Under the pieces are notes generated by a model. It had not been told where the DNA came from. It made no database searches and was given only the letters and a program-made list of their open reading frames with translations. This document shows, piece by piece, positions 12,601 to 24,853 of a DNA stretch of 64,000 bases; position 1 is the first letter of the stretch; each line of letters begins with the position of its first letter. Position numbers and translations under genes: made by a program. Origin of the DNA: Puccinia triticina (taxonomy: Eukaryota; Basidiomycota; Pucciniomycetes; Pucciniales; Pucciniaceae); the NCBI RefSeq assembly GCF_026914185.1, contig NC_070568.1, forward strand, positions 3,120,001 to 3,184,000, written 5' to 3'.

Positions 12601-14100
12601 GACCCAAGGCATTCAAATTCCATGCGGCCGTGTCTGTCGGGTATGTCCAGAGGCCAATCAACCGCTGTTTAAACCTGCAACCCCAAAAAAGTCAAAGGGT
12701 TGCAACAAGGGTGAAAGCGCTGCGCTTCAAAAAGCGCAGCGGCTTTGGTGGCCGCTGCGCTGCGCTGAAAGTAGCGGCCCCGCCCGCTGCGCTACCGCTT
12801 TTTGGGTCTGGCAAGAAGCGGGAACCCGCTACTTTCAGCGGTAGCGCAGCGGAACCATCGCTGCGCTACCGCTTTTTGACCTGGCCGCGTAGCGCTCCCC
12901 CGCTGCCAGCCAAAAAAGCGCAGCGCAAAGCGTAGCTGTTTTGGTGGACGCTGCGCGGCGCTGAAAGGAGCGGCCCCGTCCGCTGCGCTACCGCTTTTTG
13001 GGTTGGGGAAAAAGCGGGCCCCCGCTATTTTCAGCGGTAGCGCAGCGGGACTGGCGCTGCGCTACCACTTTTTGGGCTGACCGCGCAGCGGTTCCCCGCT
13101 GCGCTGCGCTAAAAGACCGCTTTTTTGTAGCGCAGCGCAGCGTTTCAGCCTTGGTCGCAAGCTCAAACGCCTCAACTCCAAAGTCAAGCTGGTCGATCTA
13201 CCAACTCAAAGCACCAACGGAAATAACCTTCTTGAGATCTCCAAGCTGGCATTTGAAGACAACCTCCCCCCACTTCATCTCAACATCCACCTCGAAGTAA
13301 TGCACATAGCAGACAATCAAGCCAGGCAGGATTTCATGGGGACCAAAGATTGGCCGTTCAAGCTCTTGATCTGCGGTCACACTTATACTCTGGTGTCTCA
13401 AGGCTATTGGGCCCATAATCATTATTGGGCCAAGATGCTCAAACATTTGGGTAGTATGGTTGGTGTTTGGCTCCACAACAACGCTTGTAACAATGGTTTT
13501 GCCCAGCTCATCAATCGCGTGCCAGGTAGTATCTCAGGCGTCTCCCCGGATACTTCTTGGCTGATGTACTCGAGGATATGGACGCCGTAAGAAGAAAAAC
13601 ACATGGAAGACTCAATCGCAAAGATTGCAAAAGATAACAAGCAACCCGCTGGTGATCTGCCTTTCATGCAAATGAAAGCAATCATCAACTTGTCTTACAA
13701 CTCTGTCTTGATACCTCACTCCCCTTCGCAGCCACCTGTGACTTCCCCGGCACCGCCCTCAATCAAACCATCCAAAAAACCTGTCTCTGCAACTTTCTTG
13801 GCACTGGCCTCGAAGAAAGCTTCCAACAGCCTTCTCCCCGACATTTCTGACCTCCTAGGACGCTCCAAGCCATCCCCGGACGTACCCGATGTTTCTGCTG
13901 AAACGAGTGACCCACCGGAGGTCAAAAAACCGGTATTGCTTAAGTTTAAGTTGAAGTTGCAACCGCAGGATTTGCCAAAAGTGCTGCCACCACCAACGGT
14001 CATGTCCCCCAATCTTGCACCACTCAACAATTCAGTTTGGCCTGCCAAGAAGGGAAAGGTTTTGCCTTGTCCACCTCCACAAGACACCTGGGCTACCTGA
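9637..14100 (+). pseudogene. Decayed DDE transposase with GCM-like zinc domain and C-terminal USP-like peptidase domain
   Basis: A Gln/Ser-rich start (MRRPRHVVAETTSDEYKA) leads to a Lys-rich tract. Next come a cysteine/histidine domain (YKCLGALVCDNPECKW, then LRHKGTHDHPWAKAKKPDPL) resembling a GCM-type DNA-binding domain, a transposase core (SDVTYRYFKNGYLLST, IPVQISWIWGL, RRWLDWWTVADVEAI, TTNAQES) and a C-terminal peptidase-like domain. The last has a Cys box NQCWMAAGLESLYALYTPLW (about 12118-12178) and a His box HNHYWAKML 60 nt before GVWLHNN, with PDTSWLMYSR, as in ubiquitin-specific proteases. Introns with GTATGT/GTAAGA donors remain visible. In-frame stops near 9868, 10090, 11107 and 11235, and an insertion at 12706-13147, show it is dead. 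A complete relative should encode DNA binding, strand transfer and possibly deubiquitination; the last is inference. Family placement is uncertain. Confidence 0.72.
12706..13147. mobile_element. GC-rich palindromic insertion inside the transposase gene
   Basis: About 440 bp made almost entirely of AGCGCAGCGG / CCGCTGCGCT words in both orientations, with TTTTTGGG spacers. The ends are roughly inverted (GAAAGCGCTGCGCT against AGCGCAGCGTTTC). It separates two parts of the peptidase domain that are contiguous in relatives of this fold. No target duplication is clear. Confidence 0.55.
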
Positions 14101-14189
14101 AGGTCAGCCAGAAGTAAAAACTGAGTATTTTATTATCTTTATTTTGTAACCTTCCTTGTTTGTTTCTTGCTGTTCCATCCCAAAATATA

Positions 14190-14530
14190 TGTCTTGCAAA
14201 GTCATAACAAGACATGCAAAATTCTTTTTGGGGCCTACAGACGGGCAGCTTTGCAAATGATATGCATGTCATGCAAGAGCAAGTCTTGCAAATTTTCTTT
14301 TCTCGCTTGTACTATGCATTTTTGCAAGACAAGTTGGTTGCAAGCCATATAGCTTGCAAATAAAAGCGTGCAAAACTGCTGCCTGCATCACCCGCCAAGA
14401 ATTTTACAAGCCATATTTTGCAAGACTTATATCATATTTTGCCAAAGGCATGCAAAACTACAAAATCCACAGATGTTTTGTGAATTTTGCATGTCACCAG
14501 ATTTGAAAGCCATATGGCCTGCAAAAAATG
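14190..14530. repeat. TGCAA/TTGCA motif-rich subterminal array (right)
   Basis: The mirror of the 9080-9440 array, with at least a dozen CTTGCA, TTTGCAAG and CATGCAA words. It starts ~90 bp after the transposase stop and probably marks the transposon's right end. Confidence 0.5.
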
Positions 14531-16160
14531 TCATGTAAAAATCTGAAACCCCAGGGTTTACATCCCACAAGCCATTGGTATTCCTGGCCCGGATTGCGGG
14601 GCTGGCCAAACGACGGGATAAAGTGTATGCAAACATTAAATCAGGCATTTGCGTTAGTTATGGGCTCACGTATTCACTACTTCAGAAGGGTCTACGTACA
14701 CCAGCTGATCCGGCCTGACAAAAGTTTGGAGCAAATAACTACGGATCAGGAGTGAAGATTTGTGATGGTTTTAGCAAGGAAGGACGACTTCTTCACTTTC
14801 TTTGGCAAGCAGCCAATTTATCTGCATCACCATTCACCAATCACTCTCAAGCACCATTACACGTTGTCCACCGTAATGACAGACACTGTCTGTCATTAGT
14901 TAATAGTTGTCTGAGACAGCTAGAATTGCATGCCTAATTTCCCCAGCTCATGAGAGCAAATATAGAAATGTCAAGAGATAAAAACCTGGAGGCTAGTGCA
15001 GGATTCAAATCTATGTGATCAATGGACAGCCTGCTCCATGTTAGATTGCGCACAAAGGGTGGGGTAATGCATCATTTCAGCTAGAACTTTTTAGGTGGGT
15101 TGGGTTAAAGCTCCAGCCATGAGCTGTGTTGAAATGTGCATGTAACCTGTTCCAACTCAACATCTGCAAGCTGATTACATGCATATGTAGAACTGTACTA
15201 GGCTTTTTCAATGCCTTTATCTACAAGATTCCCAAAATTGGGGAAGCTGTTGGATGTCAATCATACATGATATTCATCTTGAAAAAATAAGCACCTTGAA
15301 ATGGCCCAGACATGCAGGTCAGTTTATTTTGTAGTAAAGGGGGCTTGCTCTGCGGGCTACCATGCTGGGCAAGGGGTGATGTTTTTTGAGTGGAGAACCC
15401 TAAGGGCCCAATTATAAACCAGTTTTGGAATAATTTTGGGATTGTTTTCAAATACACCACGGATGTTTGCTCAGCACTTGCGTGCAAGTGCCTTCACCCC
15501 TCTCTTTAGGAATCCTTTAAGATCTATTTAAGGACTTGGCTCCAAGTGATGTGTAATTTTGTGCTGAATTTTTGCTTAAGTTATGCTGAATGTTTGTTGG
15601 AAAGGGTCTGATATCATATTGATACCAACTGCAACTTGACCATATAAATTACTTTACCTCTTTAAAAACATATGTACAACCACACAGCAAGGAATTTTCA
15701 ACTGGCTGGCAGAAACAATAGTTTCTCATATTACTACTAAATAATATATTTTGATTAATCATGGGGTTATACCAGGAGAGCTTGCTCAGCACTTGCATGC
15801 AATTCCAATCATTCAATAATTTTTTTAAACTTTTAAACTTACTTCTGGACTCTATCAGCAAGTTACACTCAATTTCCACTCAATTAACTTGTGCTCAATC
15901 CATGCTGAATTAATGTTGAAACAATGCTGAATTTAGCTCAAGGCAAGTTTGAGATGGGTTCAATCTGGCTTGAGACTGAATTCTAAGGCTCTTGTGAGTA
16001 TAAAAAAACTTTTCCATGAGAAGATCTTGTCAACTTGAATTCCCAAATGTCCAGGAGATATTCCTCAACTTCTTGTGAAAGAGTGAAATTCACCCTTCTG
16101 AGGTTTAGAAGATGCTCAAGATAAATCCTTGAAGCTTACAGAGAGTCATTTCATAAGAAA
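14531..16160. other. Intergenic with short repeats
   Basis: No gene seen. There is a short perfect hairpin at about 14874-14897 (AATGACAGAC / GTCTGTCATT). A repeat family with the words TTTGCTCAGCACTTGC and ATGCTGAATT occurs at 15455-15620 and 15770-15930. The sequence starting GGGCCCAATTATAAACC at 15395 recurs inverted at 24850. Confidence 0.45.
15395..15480 (+). repeat. Copy of a GGGCCCAATTATAAAC repeat (possible transposon end)
   Basis: This ~85-bp stretch matches, in inverted orientation, the sequence ending at 24850, and more loosely 24050-24200, where TTTGCTCAGCAC also recurs. Both outer edges next to GGGCCC are flanked by TAA, which could be a 3-bp target duplication. Whether the two copies bound one ~9.4 kb element or are separate insertions cannot be decided here. 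Confidence 0.4.
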
Positions 16161-16186
16161 CTAGAGGCCAGAGCGGCTGCGCCGCT
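16161..16186 (-). mobile_element. Lone Helitron 3' terminus
   Basis: Read on the minus strand this is a GC-rich hairpin (GCGGC GCA GCCGC), 8 nt, then CTAG, followed by T. This is the canonical Helitron 3' end, and it has the same layout, the same GCA loop and the same 8-nt spacer as the end of the complete Helitron at 53336. It suggests a non-autonomous relative extending rightwards. The 5' TC end was not found with confidence; a TCTAAG start preceded by A lies at 16433. Confidence 0.55.
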
Positions 16187-16439
16187 GCAGGGTTCACTTT
16201 CTTCCAGCTCAAAATCTCCCTAGCCTGCACCCACAGGAACCACAAACATTGCACCCAATGACCAAAACTCCACCTTCAACTCACCAGGGCATGCTTCATT
16301 GTAGTTTGTTTATATGTGTTGGATTCATCATCACTCTCAGCATTATTTATTCAATCAAGATTTTTAATATTAAAATTACCTTATTTTATCATAAATTAAG
16401 ACTTGTAGTTCTTGATTTTATCCAGCTTAGATAGACCTT

Positions 16440-16610
16440 GCCAATATTGTTGTGATTGAGATGTGTAGTTTCTCAATTGATTTAGTAGCTGAGACGTATA
16501 GATTCTCAAAATCCTCCTGTAGTTGAGATGGGTAGATTCTCAACATACTCCTGCAGTTGAGATGTGACATCCTCCTGTAGTTGAGACATGTAGTTAGCTT
16601 CTAAAATTGT
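16440..16610. repeat. Short tandem-like array of TAGTTGAGATG units
   Basis: Degenerate repeats of (T)GTAGTTGAGATG(T/G)GTAG(A)TTCTCAA occur about five times. No function is suggested. Confidence 0.5.
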
Positions 16611-16639
16611 TTTATTCATCTGTCACAAGTGTGAGAGAT

Positions 16640-19600
16640 GAGCTTGTTTTATATTTTCCTCAGAATTCACTGTAATAAAAATGAAAATTATGGAGTCAGA
16701 GCTATTTTTTCTCTGGGCCATCCTGAAGTTGCACCAAAAGAAGATATCCAAATAATCTCCTCTTTCACCATTTCCTCCTCACCATCATCTCAATCCAATA
16801 ACAGGTATGAAAATATAAAAACACTTGCCTTCTAACATGGCTTAAGGTTATCTGCATATTGTTACTTAAATGAAAACTCCACACAAGTCCACATTATTTG
16901 CTTAGGCTTAATCAAGAGGCATTTCTCTTATTTCAACTTCCCCTCCCCTCCCCAATTTCTTGCATGGGAGGGCAGCACCAGTAGGAACCAGAAGCCCTTT
17001 GCCAATGAAGGAGAAGAAAAGGCACTGATTGTTGAAACTGCAACTACCCAGGTTTCCATTCCTCTCACTGTCACATCTCTGTCACTCTTTTTCTCCCTCC
17101 TGAATGAATATGCATGTCCAACTTCTGCCCACAACCTTTCCCTCAGTTGTAATAGCTATAAAGGTTTGTGCATTTAGATAATAAATCCTCATCAGTTCCT
17201 GCGCCTGCTCCCTGAGACCCAGTGAGTCTCATGTAGTGAGGGGCCTTTTTTCCCCTTCACAAGCTAGCAGCTTGGCCCTCCTTCTGGGATTCTTTGTCTT
17301 TTTTTGCGGCCTTGAGCTTTCTTCCTCAGGCCTGTGTTCCCTCCTCCCTCCAACTCGGAGCCCTCATTTCTCCACTGATAGCTAGCAAGAGAAGCATTAC
17401 TGATTGAAGGAAAAATGCAGGAAGCAGAGGAGGTGGGTGAACAAGTAAGCAGCAAGGGGGTGGACCCAGAGTATTAAGATAGTGTACAATATTCTTATAG
17501 AGTTGTATGCTTCTACTCCATACACCAAAGCTGGTCCATATCTGTACCATCTTATATAGTTCAGCCCCTGTCTCAGTTGTCTTCTCTTTTCCTTCACTGA
17601 ATGATGATTATATCTTGACTCACTGTCCTTGGACTTTTTCCTTGACATCTTGTCAAACCTCTCTCTTAGTCTTGTGTCAACCAAGTTACCCTCAACACAG
17701 AGCACGCAGAGCGTACAAGCTTGTGGATGGTGCGCTTCAGCCAGTGCTTTTTGTGCTTGAACATTCAGTCTTCCGCCTGTAACACCATCTCCTCTTCCTC
17801 GCGCAGGAGGCTTACATTTGAGCCAACTGCCTTTTCTTGCTATGCGGATATCTCCTGGTTTGACTGCACCATTGAGCGGAGGATGGATAGGGAGGTCGAG
17901 GAGGAGGAGAAGGAATAAGAAGAGATGCAGTAAGGCAGCGGAGGTGGAGTGGGACAAGTAAGAACACAAGGACACAGGCACAATGGTGTGGATCTCGTTC
18001 AGAAAAGTTGCCAGTGCGGCCAGGGAGAAGGGGAAGACACAACATGGCTTTGGCAGATGGATGTTCTAGAGGGGCGTCGCCGGCAGCCGGTCAGCATCAG
18101 TCAAGGTCCAGCATCATCACCGTCCAAGGACATGATTGGCCCTGCCTGGCTCCATTAGCCCTCCCCCTTTGACAAAATCAGCTTGGCTCATGTGGGGCTG
18201 GTACAGACTCTTCCGTAGTCTAGCCACTCAGAACAAGAAATTCAATATCAGCCGGCCATATTCAAAAACAAGGAATGGATAGTATCCATGATAATTTCTG
18301 AGACCCTGCAGAAAATCAAATAAAAAGTGACTTAGCAGTCAGCTTGTTTGCAGTTTCTGTTGCATTCGAGTTACTGTCACTCCTCCAAACATGGCAACAA
18401 ACCCTTTGGTATCATGAGAGACCGGAGGTTTGGCAAGTAAGATCAGTCTTGACACTTAGAATGCTTAGTCTACTTCTTGAGATTTTTCAAATGCCTTGTT
18501 TGTTGTCCCAACCAACTCGCTCCCCGATACCCTTTCCATCGTCCGCTGCATGCTCCCAAAAAGGTATCAGAGCAGCCCTGTCAGCTCCGCGTCCGCTGTC
18601 GTCAATGCTGGTACCAGCCACCGGGGTGCATGCTGCAACGCTTTGATGGGACACCTGTCAGACGGCCGTTGTCAGCTTCATATTTTGCGCCAGCGGCGGC
18701 AGGGCCGAGGGATTTAGCATCAGCTTGATGAGTATCTTGACATTCACCTCTTTGCACACGCAGTCCTCGAAGACCATAGCGGGCTTATTTAACCCTCGAG
18801 CACGAGTTGTCTAGATGGAGAACAGCGGGGAGGAGGAGAGAAGTGAGTAATTTTGTAGAAGAGGGTGCATAACAGCAACAGAGAGAGAGACGGTGAGTTT
18901 TTTGGCGTACCAGCAAGGATGGCCTCACGCTCGGGCGAGTCTTTCTGTCCGAGTTTGATGGTGAGCTCTGAGGACAAGGATGGGAAGGCAGGGGTCTGGT
19001 CGGGAAAATGGGTGGGCGCCATTTGGCGCCGAGGAGGGCAGTGCTGGGTAGGTTGGCGGGGGACGGCGGCGAGGGTGGAGGGCGTGGGCTTCAGCTTCCA
19101 GTGTTGCTGCCCGGCTGGTCGAGAAGGCTCAGGTGGCGAGCCGCATCATCTTCGGGTGGTGGTAGTTGGTAGGGTTAGAGGTAGTGCTGTGTACGGAGTA
19201 ACACCAAGAAAAAATAAGGATAAACCCCACTGCAAAAAAACAACACATGCTGCAAATCATCTCGAGAACACCCACCACGAGCCTCGCCCGGACGCAAAAC
19301 CAATGCTACTCACAACAGCAACAGACCGCCTCATCCCTCATCACCCAGTACTGCCAACGCCAGGAAGAAGAGCTAGTGGTAAAGGGAGGTGTGAGGGTTT
19401 ATTTGGCAAGGCGCAAGTCTGAATGGAAGTCAGCCTGTTAGAAATGACGGTTCATGAGGAGTAACCAGACAAAATCTTGCAGGGCACGTGGTGACGGGCA
19501 CCAGGGCGGCGCTGTGTGATAGATAGGGTGATGGTGGTGGCGTTGGTCGTCGTGAAGATGGTGAAGACTGCAACCTGCAGGCATTGGTGAGGCTGGGAGT

Positions 19601-22240
19601 CTATAAATAGGGGACCTGAGGAAGCCTTGTTCCCTCAGGCAACTCCCCGGGCTGGCTTCCAGCCGGGGGGTTGTCTCACCCCCGTCCGCTGTTGCGCTTG
19701 CGCAGTTTGGTGGGGGAACATTCGGTGGCCCCCCTTGTGCTTAATGGCTGGGGGCCATCCTCTCACTTGTTTTTTGACCCTGCTAGACAGGGATGGACAG
19801 TGGGCCACGGTGCATCAGCTTGCTGATGCTAGGTGGCTGGGTGCAGGTTATGTTTTGTTGTCCTATTTCGATTTTTGTGGGCTTTTTTGTTGGTTTTAGC
19901 ATTTATAGAGGGGAAACATTGGATGTTTTTTTCATGGCAGTTGTAGAGGGGAAACCCTTGATTTTTTTTGTGTATTTTGTAAATTTGTAGGGGAAACCCT
20001 TGAATTTTTGTTTCATGATTTGGAGGCTTTAATATACTTGGATAAAGCTGTAGATAAACTTGATATGTGAGCTTGGAAAAGAGAAACTCTTCGGCAAAAT
20101 TCCTGATTCATCTATTGTTTAAAATGAATTTCAATCTGAACACAAAAATTTGGTAGTAAATTTGAAAACGTTTTGATGTATTAAATATTTAACAATGAAT
20201 TTTTGGTGTGTTTTCTCTAAAATTGAAACCCTCTCTAACAGTTCTTTTAGATTGAATCTTCATTACTCTCTGTGCCAGTTTTCCAGTACGCATGCATTTC
20301 CCATGTTGGGTCTGCTTGACATGATGATTGGACAATCTTGGGTATCAATTTCAATCTGAACATCTTAATCTTACTCAAATTTCTGTGGCTGTCTGGGCTA
20401 ATTTTATATTGAATCATCATATTCTAGATTGGCTCCCTTTTATTGTTTCAGGAATGATGTGGGGAGTAGTGTTTTGAAATATTTGCTATTGATTGAATGT
20501 GCATCATTTTCCATGCTCATTGTCCGACCTGCAGATGCTATATTGGTTCTGCTTGACATGTTGTGGCAATGGCCAGCAAGCAATCAGCTCTGCTAGAATT
20601 CCAAGAGCCTCAGCTGGTGTTTTCTTTGGCCAAAACCCAAACCTTGAGAAATTCAACATGTGAAGGAGCCTACCCAAAACAAGAGCAAACATTACAAGGT
20701 TTCTCAGGAGCTTGGTAGCAAGAACAATTGTGAAAGATACAAGCCAAAATCTTACCATCAGGTTTCAACTAGCAGACATTCTTTATTCCTCAAAGGAATT
20801 CAAGAAGAATGAAAGATCAGCTTGGTTAACAGGGTATCCCCATGATTTTTTTTTGGTGGCAAGTTGGTTGTCTGAGTCTTCAAGGTTAGCTGTTACATGA
20901 ACAGATTGTAGAAAAAAATCACAAGGCTTAGATACAATTAGGCAACACTTATCAAGGAGGAAAATATGGTTACTGAAAATGTGACACAAAAATGCACGGA
21001 AAAAAACAACCTGTGATTCATAGTCAAAAGCAACATCCCAGAAGTGATCTAGTTCACCATTTCTGAGATTTTCAACAATTGAATCAACATATAGCAAGAT
21101 GTGTCTCTGGAAAACTATAAGAAGAAGAATCATATTTACGCCTCAAGTCATTATTTTCACTCGGATTTAAGGAAAGAATTTGTACAAGACTCAAAAATCT
21201 GGTTGTGATTGATTTATATGTTGGGTAGAAGAGGGAGTTCACATGCAAGTTGATTTCAAATTCAATTTTTTACTTCAAGTTTGTTGGGCGGAATGGGGTC
21301 TTTGAATGGTGCTGATGTTTAAAGAGAGTATATTTTTTTATCTGGCTGGTAGTGGCTGAGCCTGTGTTCAAATTGAAGCAGACCGTTTGAAAATTTGATA
21401 GTTAAGTTCCATTTGAGAATGATGAATGCATGCATTGGCAATCCCCAATTCAGTCCATTTGAAATGATCAGGGATGTGAGATCTCTCTTCTAATTTATTG
21501 GCAGAAATGGGCTTTGGGTATGAGGTGGAGTGGCTCTACCATTTGCTGGTTGATTCTTGAAATGGCAACATATAATATTTACACCCTTGGAAGTGGGTGG
21601 TGTAGCCACCTTGGAATATAGTTGCAAATTCTTTTTGTGTGCCGTAACTGGCAAATTTTCCAAATTTTCTTTTTTTGGTGGGGATTTAAGGCCAAGCCAT
21701 GCACAAGTGAATTGAGGCATGTTGAATCACCCTGAATTCCAACTTCCACTGCACATGGATCTTTCAGAAAAAAAATATGGATTGATTCAATTCAGAATGA
21801 GGATGAACAATTTTCAAGATACTCAAGGCGTGAATTCTGAATCCGTGAGTTGTTGTGTAGTGAATTAGATGCCAAGTTTATAAAAAACTGTCTTTCCAGA
21901 AGGATCACATTTTTTCACATTTTTTCTGGTTTACTGCACCATTTTCTTCTCCCTGATTCAAGGAATATTTTTAAATAAAGAAAAAAATAACATATCTGAC
22001 TTACAATTGACATTGCTTCAAAGTTTGAGCCTGAACTACTGTTGATTAGTCTGGAATTTGGGAATTGCTGTCTTCCCAAGTTGTGTTAGTATTTTTTTCC
22101 TCTTCAGACTTCTGTCTATTGTAGAAGTAGAGTAATTTTTTGAATTAAATTTTTGACTTCTTTTGGTTTTGAAGCGGTTGACATGAATTGGTGTGTGTCA
22201 CACTAATGTACGCCTGTATGTTTGTGTGAAAATGGGGAGT
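16640..22240. other. AT-rich gene-poor stretch
   Basis: No gene can be supported. A 194-residue minus-strand frame at 17397-17981 has hydrophobic ends but no domain. On the minus strand around 18780-18470, a frame starting MVFEDCVCKEVNVKILIKLM runs about 100 residues with one internal TGA, and a frame at 19022 (MAPTHFPDQTPAFPSLSSEL) ends at a plausible GTACGC donor. These could be eroded exons of an unrecognised gene. A 116-residue minus frame at 20783-21133 is also unassigned. The rest is low-complexity AT-rich sequence. Confidence 0.35.
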
Positions 22241-22289
22241 CCTACACTGCGCGCCTCCTTGGAGAGGCTTATGTAATAAGCTCCTCAAC

Positions 22290-23350
22290 TGGCCGGGTGG
22301 ATCTCTTCAACCCACACTCCAATCAATGGCCGACCACCGGGTGGAGTACACACTCTGCTTGATGAACGGCAATCAAGAGGAGTATACATCCCACCCAATG
22401 ACCGGGCATCAACTGGGGTGTGTACTCCACTAATGATGACTGGCCATTGAGTCCTGTGCACACCATTGATGACCGGCCATTAAGCGGCGTTCTGGGGTTT
22501 AATGCTGCTTAATGGCCATTGAGTGGAGTACATACCCCACTCAATGGCCGAGTGCTCCCCCCTCAATGACCTGTCTCTACAGGTCATTGAGAGGACATGT
22601 GACTCCCCTCAATGGCTGGCACATACCGGTCATCAAGAGGAGATGTTACTCCCCTCAATGGCTGGTACGGACCAGTCATCCAGAGGAATTATTCCCCTCA
22701 ATGACCTGTATTGACCGGTCATTGAGAGGTGTAAGTCCCCTCAATGACCGGCACAGACTGATGATCATCAAGGGGAGGTGTTACTCCTCTTGATGACCCG
22801 TATAGATGGGTCATCGAGAGGTGGAAGTGCCCTTGATGACTGGCACAGACTAGTCATTGAGGGGAGGTGTTACTCCTCTTGATGACCTGGACGGACATCA
22901 AGGGGAGAGGGGATTAACATGTCCCGTTGATGACCGGTCTGTACCGGTCATTGAGAGGTGTGAGTCCCCTTGATGACCGGCACAATCCGGTCATCAAGAG
23001 GTTTGAGTCCCCTCAATGACCGGCACGGACCATTCATTGAGAGGAGGTGTGAATCTCCTCAATGCCGGTCTGTACCGGTCATTGGGGGGAATCACACCTC
23101 TTGATGACCTGTACACACCTGTCATTGAGGTGTGACTCCCTTTGATTACCAGCACGGGCCAGTCATTGAGAGGAGGTGTGAACCTCCTCAATCCAGGTCT
23201 GTACTGGTCATTGGGGGGAATCACTCCTCTCACTGACCTGTACACACCAGTCATTGAGAGGTGTGAGTCCCCTCAATGACCGGCATGGACCATTAATCAA
23301 GAGGAGATTCCACTCCCATCAAGATTTTTTTCTTTTGCCCCTGTGGTGTA
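22290..23350. repeat. Palindromic satellite, GGTCATCAAG/CTCAATGACC units
   Basis: More than twenty alternating units such as CGGTCATTGAGAGG, GTGAGTCCCCTCAATGACCGG and their inversions, at ~40-60 bp spacing. Almost every unit is an inverted repeat of its neighbour, so the array can form many hairpins. Related blocks occur at 40580-40740, 41985-42310, 44320-44720 and 45050-45440, which makes it a dispersed family. Confidence 0.8.
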
Positions 23351-23419
23351 CCGGTGATCAAGAGGTGTCAGCGGGCATCCGGGTGGGCCAGACAGGGTGT
23401 GTACACAGTATACCCTGCT

Positions 23420-23720
23420 TGACTGGGGTTCAACTTGAACCCCATATGCACTCCAGCTCTGGCTGGAGAGCTCTGCACTCCCCTTTCAGGGAGGAGAAAT
23501 ATCATGAATGGAGTGCTGGGGATATGCACTCTAATTTTATGGAGTGGGACTCACCGGCACTCAATACATGTGCTGGCCACTGCAGTTCTTTGTGGTACAC
23601 TCCAAAGACTCTTGAGTCCCTGGTTCTGCACTCCAGCTAACTTGGAGTATTCTACTCTGTAATCCAACAATCATTGGAGCGCGCACTCCATACACTCACT
23701 TGTGGAGTGCTTTTGGGATT
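23420..23720. repeat. ACTCCA/TGGAGT word repeat
   Basis: About a dozen copies of GCACTCCA or its inverse TGGAGTGC in 300 bp, in both orientations. It follows directly on the palindromic satellite. Confidence 0.55.
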
Positions 23721-24616
23721 TTTTTGGAGTGTACTTAGGCTGACCCAAAAAAATACTAAAACATGCATCAGAGCAATCTACAGGGTATGGGTATACACGG
23801 AGGTAAAAAATCAGGTCAAACCATTCATATATTTGGTCAATATTGTGGATCAAGTCCACCTGATCACAGTTGGGCTTAGTTTCAGCATAGGTATGGTGTA
23901 TGTTCTACATGTACCTTCCACAATACATCTCATACAATTCCAGTTTGGATCCAGTTAGATTCTACCTGACATCAACCATTCTTTGAACAAAGATCAGACC
24001 AAATTCAAACCAACTTTGAACCAGTACCTTACAATGTTCAGACCAAACCTCGGCATGGATTATACAAAGGCAATCGTAAACAGGTGCTGAGCAAACGTCC
24101 ATGGTGATAAGTTTGAAATCAAAAAAAAAATCTTGGTGGTGCAGATACAGGGGCCAAAACTGTTTCCAACCTGTTTCAAACCAAGTGTAAATTATAAACC
24201 CACCACCATGCTGGATGAATTTCCGGCGCAACTGAACGTGAGCATCACACTACCACAGGTTGCTCTGTCAGCAGTTGTCCGTCTCGCATGCGCCAAGACA
24301 ATGGCAGCGACAACAGCAGCGTTCCCACGAACTTGGGGGGACAACCTGGGTTGGGACAACTGGCCGCCAATGTCTGCCAACTCTCCCAAGTCAATAGATA
24401 CCCGTGAATCAGCCTTGAAGGCTGATTCTTGCGCGCAACATCCTGGTTCAACTGCGAGAGCCTGTAGCTCGCTCATTCTGCGAGCTACATATGAGGTCCC
24501 GGGCATTGATAGATGCGCTTGCATCCTGGCTATCCGTCCATGGTTTCCATTTTGCAATTACCTGCAAATCAGCCTTGATGGCTGTATCTTGCGCAAGTAC
24601 ATATGCTGTGGCCTTT

Positions 24617-24638
24617 GGGGGGGGGGGGGGGGGGGGGG
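24617..24638. repeat. 22-nt poly-G tract
   Basis: An uninterrupted run of 22 G. Similar runs occur at 31689-31706 (18 C), 42698-42712 (15 G) and 45593-45605 (13 G). Length is likely to be error-prone in the assembly. Confidence 0.95.
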
Positions 24639-24853
24639 AAGTACTGGTCAGGTGTATGGAGGGCATCTGCATGCTGAGCTGTAATCACATTCAAAACAGT
24701 ATTGGTAAACCAGTTTCCCCCAAACCACCTCCCTGAGGTGGTTTGGGTTGTTTTGAGATTTTCAATCCCAAAAAAGTTAGCAAAAAGATATTTCAAACTT
24801 ATTTGAAACCAATCCTAAAATTATTCCAGAACTAGTTTATAATTGGGCCCTAA

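Noticed and set aside
22290..23350. A CRISPR-like array
   Set aside because: The units are palindromic, vary in spacing and sequence, and lie in a eukaryotic repeat landscape without cas genes.
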